The notes beneath the pieces are model-generated. The model was not told the DNA's origin, searched no databases, and saw only the letters and a list, made by a program, of their open reading frames with translations. Shown here piece after piece: positions 59,492 through 64,000 of a stretch of 64,000 bases of DNA; the first letter of the stretch is position 1; each line of letters begins with the position of its first letter. The DNA lies in the NCBI GenBank assembly GCA_963646285.1, contig CAVIWF010000003.1, forward strand, positions 1 to 64,000, given 5' to 3'. Position numbers and translations under genes: made by a program. This stretch comes from CAKUFA01 sp963646285 (GTDB lineage: Bacteria > Bacillota > Clostridia > Christensenellales > Aristaeellaceae).

Positions 59492-62400
59492 ATGAAAAAA
59501 TGGCTGAGCTTCATCATTTTGCTTGTTGTCCTTTTCGTTTGCTCCCTTGCCTCCGGCGAGGAAGACATTTGGCTTTTCGATGACGACTACTATGTTCTGA
59601 AGGGCTACACTGGCACCGAAACGGAGGTTATTGTGCCCAGCAATATCCGTGAAGGTACGGTGGATCTTCTGGGAACACACGCCTTTAACAACAATGAGAC
59701 CATGATCTCCCTGACGCTGCCGGAAACGCTGCTGCAGCTCCAATCCGATGCTATTTCCTGGTGCGCACAGCTTCGCAGCGTGTCCCTGCCCCAGAGCCTG
59801 ATTGTCATCAACGACAGGAATTTCTGGCAATGCAATGTCCTAAACGAAATCGTCATTCCGGCAGGGGTGCGTTCCATCGGGGAAACTTCCTTCTACTCAT
59901 GCGCATCTCTGCAAAAGATCACCTTCCAGGGCCCGTGCCCTGCCATTGGAAGGGACTGCTTTGTTTCCCTTGCTGAGGATGCAGTCATCTATGTGCCGGA
60001 TGACCAGCTGGATGCCTATCAGGCAGCACTGACGGCAGCAGGCTGCACTGCCGCCATTCAGCCCAGCGGGGTTAATGCCGTGATCGTTGACAACAACGGC
60101 TATGTGGAAAACGAATTTGACTTCGATGCCGCCACCGGCACCATTACTTCCTACAACGGCTACGCCACCTACCTGTCCATTCCTGAAACCATCCAGGGCG
60201 TGGCTGTGAAGGCCATCGGCGCCAATGCCTTCTACGGTCACTACTATCTGGCCGTGCTGGATTTGCCGGAGGGATTGGAAAACATCGGCGAAAACGCCTT
60301 CTACAACTGTCAAACCCTGGGCTGCGTCTCCTTCCCTTCAACGCTGAAGACCATTGAAGCCCGTGCCTTTTTCAACAGCTATTTTGCCGACAGCATTGAT
60401 CTCAAGCAGGTTGTCACCATCGGCGAAGAGGCTTTCCGGTATGCCCGGCTTTCCGGCGCAGTCACCCTGCCAGAGGGGCTTGTTTCCATTGGAGATGGCG
60501 CCTTTGCCGACAATCGTTCCATCGAAGAGATGTATCTGCCTGCCTCGCTGGAGCACATCGGTACTTCCGCATTCAGCGACGATTCTTCCCTCAACTATAT
60601 TTACATGGACGGTTTAACACCGCCTGTCCTTGGTGAAAATGCCTTTGCCGACTGTGCTTCTCTGACCGATATTGACCTGAACGAACACTGCACCAGGCAG
60701 CAAATGCTGGATATGCAGGCAATCGTTCATGCCATGGGACTGACAAGCTGCCGTGTATGGCGAAACCAGAACACGCTGACCTCCACCCCCAGCGATCATT
60801 TGGATGTTTATGAAAATGGTCTGATGGTGGCTTATACCGGTCAGGAAACCCACATTCATCCCTTCGGCAGCTATATGCGCAATGGTGAGGCAATCACCGT
60901 TACCGGTCTGGCTGACGGCGTATTCAAGGACAACACAACGCTGGTGTATTTTGCGGTCAATCATAACGATGAACCCTTCACCATCGGCGACGAAGCCTTT
61001 ATGAACTGCGCCCTTCAAGGTGTGGATCTGTTTGACTCCGTAACATCCATCGGCGCAAGAGCCTTTGCCAACTGTACAAATCTGGAGGAGCTGACCATCC
61101 CTGATTCCGTCACCAGCATTGGGGAAGGTGCCTTTGAAGGGCTGACCGGGCTGAAGAAGCTGACCATCCTCTGCGACGCTTCCATCCTGCCTGCCGGTTC
61201 CTTTGCAAATCTGACCAACCTGAGCGAAGTCACCATTGCCTACGGAAAGATTCCGGCCCACTTGTTTGAAAACAGCAGCGTTGCTTCCCTCACCTTAGGC
61301 GAGGACGTAACAGAAATTGGTGAAAGTGCCTTTGCCGGCACATTGCTGAGCAGCATTGATCTGACCCACGTAACCGCCGTGGGTGCTTATGCTTTTGCCC
61401 ATACGCCACTGACCCATTTGGTCATCCCTGCCTCTGCAAGCTTTGATGCCTCCGCCATGGACGGAACCAATGCAGACATCCGCATTGCCGCCGACGCAAC
61501 GGACGAGCAGCTTGCCGCCCTGAACGAAACGCTGAACAGACCATGGTACGATCCCCTGGTCCGTGAGGGGGAAGCCAGCCAGTTTGTGTCCATGCCTTTT
61601 GCCGCCACCCCAGCCGAGTACTTCGACTTTGACCCGGAAACCGGTCTCATCGAGGCCTATACCGGCACGGATGTGGACGTGGTTGTTCCCCGTGAAATCG
61701 GCGGCGTAACCGTTACAGGATTCAAGAATTACAACGTCTTCGAATCCTGCCGGGACTATACGAATACCGACGTTGACAGCAATGTAACCGACTGGGTGCA
61801 CCTTCGTACCCTGGTGCTTCCCGAAACCATTACCGCCCTGCCGGACAGCCTTCTTTTGTACTGCCAGCAGCTGGAAACCTTCATCTGCTACGCTCCCCTG
61901 GAGTCCACCGGCCGCAGTACCTTCTCCCTTTGCCGCAGTCTGGATACGGTGGTCTTCGTTAACGGTGTCCGCCTGATTGACAATTACGCCTTTGATGGTG
62001 CCGGTACATTAAGCTGCACCTACTTTGGTTCCTCTCTAAAGTCCATCGGTCAGCAGGCCTTCAGCAGAACCAGCCAGACCTACTGCTATGTAGATGCAGA
62101 AGAAATCCAGTATGGCGCCTTCTCTTATTGCGATGCATTGACCAGCCTGCACATGACCGCCAAGGTGAAATCCTTTGCGGAAAACAGCGTGGTTTCCTGC
62201 GGTGCCCTGACCGATGTGTGCTTTGACGGCTGTGACTTGACCGCATCCCCTGCGGGCATTTTGTTCAAGCCTGCCGCCACCCTGACGATTCATGTACCGG
62301 CAGACTACGATGAAGCAAACTTGACCCGTGCACAGGAATGCGTCAGCTGGAGCGATGCCGCCACAGATGTTACGGTGGTTGCCGGCAGCTGTACCCACGC

Positions 62401-63487
62401 ACCTAGCGAGCGGCCGGATGTTCCTTCCCTGGTGCCTCAGCTGGCATTGGCTTCCGATGCCGATGCAGACGCTTCCCCGGCAGGTTCCGCTGCACCGAAA
62501 GAGGTTGCTTCCACGACAGCGGCAGCAGCACCTGCCGAACTGACAACCACTGCCGTCACTTCCATTCCGGATGCCTATACCGGCACCTGGTACTGCGAAA
62601 GCATAGCAGTGGAAGGCACCACGCTGATGCTCAGCGATATCGGCTACGAAATGACCCTGACCATTTCCGCCGACGGTCAGGCCAACGTGGTTTCGGGCAC
62701 AGAAACCGAATCCTACACCTGCGTCGTGGCAGATAACCTGTTGATCATGGACGATCTTTCCGGCATGCTGGAAAGCGAAAAGCTGGTACTGTCCGACGGC
62801 AGTACGGATATGGTATTCAGCCGTGAAAAGCCAGCACCTGCCTTCGTGCCTGCACCGGTGAATGAAAATGTCACCCTTGATGACTTCCTTGGACAATGGA
62901 CCATCGCCTACGTTTCTATCGAGGGGATGGCCACTTCCGCCGAATCTGCAGGGCTTGATACGGATTGTCTGACCATCTACGGCACCACCTGCGATCTGCT
63001 CTACCTGGGTGCTTCGCTGAATCAGCTGCCCTGCACCATGGCAGGCTATACCCTCACTGTTGAAATCATGGACGGCACCGCTTCCCTCACCCTGCATACG
63101 GACGGCATGCTTTCCATGACCAATGATGACTTGACCCTTTGGTATGAACACACCGGGGATCTGCCGACAGGAACAGCGCAGCCCTCCTCCGTCAGTGATT
63201 CCGCTGTTGTCACAGGGCATAAATACGTTATGACGGATGCAGACGTCAACGGCTACAACATGACCGCCCAGCAGCTCGGCGGCTACGAATACTCCATCCT
63301 CTTCCATGAGAACGGCACGGCGGATTTTGTCATGTCCGGCACAGCCGTTCCCGGACTGCCATGGCAGAGCACCGAAACAGGCATTGTGGTTGACTACTAT
63401 GGCCAAACCGTTCAAGTGATGGTCACTGAAAACGGACTGGACATGGATTACTTTGGTGCCATGACCCTTCACCTTGCATTGGAATAA
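59492..63487 (+). CDS. BspA-type leucine-rich-repeat secreted protein
   Basis: 1331 residues. A signal peptide covers about 1-22 (MKKWLSFIILLVVLFVCSLA). Many LRR_5 units follow to about residue 980, recognised by phrases such as IGENAFYNCQTL, IGDGAFADNRSIEEMYLP and IGARAFANCTNLEELTIP. An Ala/Thr-rich linker (about 985-1030) then leads to three beta-rich C-terminal modules; the first (TGTWYCESIAVEGTTLML) looks like a lipocalin-type fold. There is no LPXTG, SLH or membrane anchor, so it is probably released or held by the C-terminal modules. BspA proteins bind host or plant surfaces and matrix proteins in other species. AGGAGG precedes ATG. Confidence 0.88.
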   Translation: MKKWLSFIILLVVLFVCSLASGEEDIWLFDDDYYVLKGYTGTETEVIVPSNIREGTVDLLGTHAFNNNETMISLTLPETLLQLQSDAISWCAQLRSVSLPQSLIVINDRNFWQCNVLNEIVIPAGVRSIGETSFYSCASLQKITFQGPCPAIGRDCFVSLAEDAVIYVPDDQLDAYQAALTAAGCTAAIQPSGVNAVIVDNNGYVENEFDFDAATGTITSYNGYATYLSIPETIQGVAVKAIGANAFYGHYYLAVLDLPEGLENIGENAFYNCQTLGCVSFPSTLKTIEARAFFNSYFADSIDLKQVVTIGEEAFRYARLSGAVTLPEGLVSIGDGAFADNRSIEEMYLPASLEHIGTSAFSDDSSLNYIYMDGLTPPVLGENAFADCASLTDIDLNEHCTRQQMLDMQAIVHAMGLTSCRVWRNQNTLTSTPSDHLDVYENGLMVAYTGQETHIHPFGSYMRNGEAITVTGLADGVFKDNTTLVYFAVNHNDEPFTIGDEAFMNCALQGVDLFDSVTSIGARAFANCTNLEELTIPDSVTSIGEGAFEGLTGLKKLTILCDASILPAGSFANLTNLSEVTIAYGKIPAHLFENSSVASLTLGEDVTEIGESAFAGTLLSSIDLTHVTAVGAYAFAHTPLTHLVIPASASFDASAMDGTNADIRIAADATDEQLAALNETLNRPWYDPLVREGEASQFVSMPFAATPAEYFDFDPETGLIEAYTGTDVDVVVPREIGGVTVTGFKNYNVFESCRDYTNTDVDSNVTDWVHLRTLVLPETITALPDSLLLYCQQLETFICYAPLESTGRSTFSLCRSLDTVVFVNGVRLIDNYAFDGAGTLSCTYFGSSLKSIGQQAFSRTSQTYCYVDAEEIQYGAFSYCDALTSLHMTAKVKSFAENSVVSCGALTDVCFDGCDLTASPAGILFKPAATLTIHVPADYDEANLTRAQECVSWSDAATDVTVVAGSCTHAPSERPDVPSLVPQLALASDADADASPAGSAAPKEVASTTAAAAPAELTTTAVTSIPDAYTGTWYCESIAVEGTTLMLSDIGYEMTLTISADGQANVVSGTETESYTCVVADNLLIMDDLSGMLESEKLVLSDGSTDMVFSREKPAPAFVPAPVNENVTLDDFLGQWTIAYVSIEGMATSAESAGLDTDCLTIYGTTCDLLYLGASLNQLPCTMAGYTLTVEIMDGTASLTLHTDGMLSMTNDDLTLWYEHTGDLPTGTAQPSSVSDSAVVTGHKYVMTDADVNGYNMTAQQLGGYEYSILFHENGTADFVMSGTAVPGLPWQSTETGIVVDYYGQTVQVMVTENGLDMDYFGAMTLHLALE

Positions 63488-63501
63488 AGCCGCCGACGCC
63501 C

Positions 63502-63529
63502 ATCCCCCGCACCATGCGGGGGGATTTTT
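63502..63529 (+). terminator. Terminator after the BspA-like gene
   Basis: ATCCCCCGCA pairs with TGCGGGGGAT-type sequence across a short CCA loop, then five Ts. Confidence 0.85.
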
Positions 63530-63578
63530 ATGTTGAAAAGTTTTCGAAATTGTTACAGTTCTGCGACAATTTTTGTGT

Positions 63579-63584
63579 TATAAT
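63579..63584 (+). promoter_or_regulatory. -10 element of the last gene
   Basis: TATAAT with a poor -35, about 20 nt before the GTG start; the upstream segment is AT-rich. Confidence 0.5.
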
Positions 63585-63603
63585 AGCGGGGGAGGGGATT
63601 CTC

Positions 63604-64000
63604 GTGAAACGATGGAAACATGTTCTGCCCTTTTTTCTGATTGCCCTGTTGGTATGCGCAGCCGCCCAGGCGGAGCTGGATGCATCCCTGCTGACGGATG
63701 GACTTGCCTGCACCGTGCAGCTGGATACCAACGGCGTTGATACGGTGATTCGTCCGGAGAATCAGCCCTACGTGGCTGTTTGTGCAGATGCAGGCCACGA
63801 GATGATCGTCTATCTGGATTTCGTGGAAATGCCGAACCTGGGCGGCACCTATCTCCGGCTTACCTGCTCCCTGATTTCCGGCAGCATGACGGATATTGAC
63901 ACCCTGCGTGTGGATGCATCCTCCGGCAGTTGGATCTTTGATACCAGCCGGGAAGTCAGCGAATATGACGATATGTACTACGAAGACTATGCCGCCCTGC
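63604..64000 (+). CDS. Secreted protein of unknown function, cut by the window end
   Basis: The frame is open from GTG at 63604 to the last base, giving 132 residues so far. GGAGGGG lies 6 nt before the GTG. The product begins with a signal peptide (MKRWKHVLPFFLIALLVCAA, then AQAELD), followed by an acidic region with YVAVCADAGHEMIVYLDF and a Tyr/Asp-rich segment near the cut. It has no recognisable domain in this part. TATAAT at 63579-63584 with a weak -35 is the likely promoter. The pairing with the BspA-like gene suggests another surface protein. Confidence 0.75.
   Translation, partial: MKRWKHVLPFFLIALLVCAAAQAELDASLLTDGLACTVQLDTNGVDTVIRPENQPYVAVCADAGHEMIVYLDFVEMPNLGGTYLRLTCSLISGSMTDIDTLRVDASSGSWIFDTSREVSEYDDMYYEDYAAL

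Noticed and set aside
1..64000. tRNA, rRNA, prophage or insertion-sequence genes
   Set aside because: I found no cloverleaf-like sequence, no rRNA segment, and no integrase, transposase or phage structural gene.

Overview
The window is a single bacterial chromosomal segment, moderately GC-rich by eye. It is densely coded, with no rRNA, tRNA, CRISPR array, insertion sequence or prophage that I can see. The gene set points to a Gram-positive, probably gut- or rumen-associated anaerobe of the class Clostridia: a PyrR-controlled uracil permease, CpsB/C/D-type tyrosine phosphorylation genes, a LoaP-like NusG paralogue, a GGGtGRT/NifU-like pair, a clostripain, M42 and M3B peptidases, DUF975, DUF1294 and DUF1538 proteins, and a BspA-type leucine-rich-repeat surface protein. 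Ribosome-binding sites are strong (AGGAGG type) and promoters are sigma-A-like (TTGACA/TATAAT, 17-bp spacer). I cannot name a genus.

Layout. 1-2.3 kb: pyrR-uraA with a complete PyrR attenuator, after a run of hairpins. 2.4-6.8 kb: a GntR regulator, then a PHP phosphatase, oligoendopeptidase F and prephenate dehydrogenase. 6.9-10.3 kb (minus): a transglutaminase-like protein, an AraC regulator and a FliB-like Cys-cluster protein; a GPH sugar symporter is divergent. 12-17.7 kb (minus): a six-gene Ugp-like operon (binding protein, two permeases, ATPase, glycerophosphodiesterase, PHP hydrolase) joined by 4-8-bp overlaps. 17.9-21.7 kb: an aldo/keto reductase, then an ECF S-component, type III pantothenate kinase and homoserine dehydrogenase. 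21.9-27 kb (minus): a two-gene unit of a very large SrfB-like (actin/Hsp70-fold) protein and a coiled-coil partner with a glycine-rich N-terminal loop. 27-34.4 kb (minus): mgtC, then an envelope-polymer operon led by a LoaP-like antiterminator (LCP ligase, Wzz, BY-kinase, phosphatase, acyltransferase) that lacks glycosyltransferases.

34.8-39.4 kb (plus): a clostripain, then a duplicated DUF1538 membrane protein overlapping a tandem PII-like protein. 39.6-42.8 kb (minus): a SWIM/SNF2 ATPase. 43-46.3 kb (plus): an HD phosphohydrolase, a GNAT enzyme, a small membrane protein, then the NifU-like/GGGtGRT pair. 46.3-54.9 kb (minus): a tight eight-gene run of three M42 peptidases, a GT-C-like membrane protein, a small protein, a lipase-like protein, DUF1294 and rarA. 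Upstream of it is a 445-bp gap rich in DnaA-box-like sequences. 55.3-64 kb: an amino-acid-kinase protein (minus), then DUF975, a heavy-metal-binding protein, a DEAD-box helicase, the BspA-like protein and the start of another secreted protein cut by the window edge (all plus).

The parts that most repay follow-up are the SrfB/coiled-coil pair, the M42 trio whose middle member has lost the catalytic glutamate, the DUF1538/tandem-PII pair, the DnaA-box-like cluster, the 25-bp tandem repeat next to the mgtC promoter, and several structured leaders.
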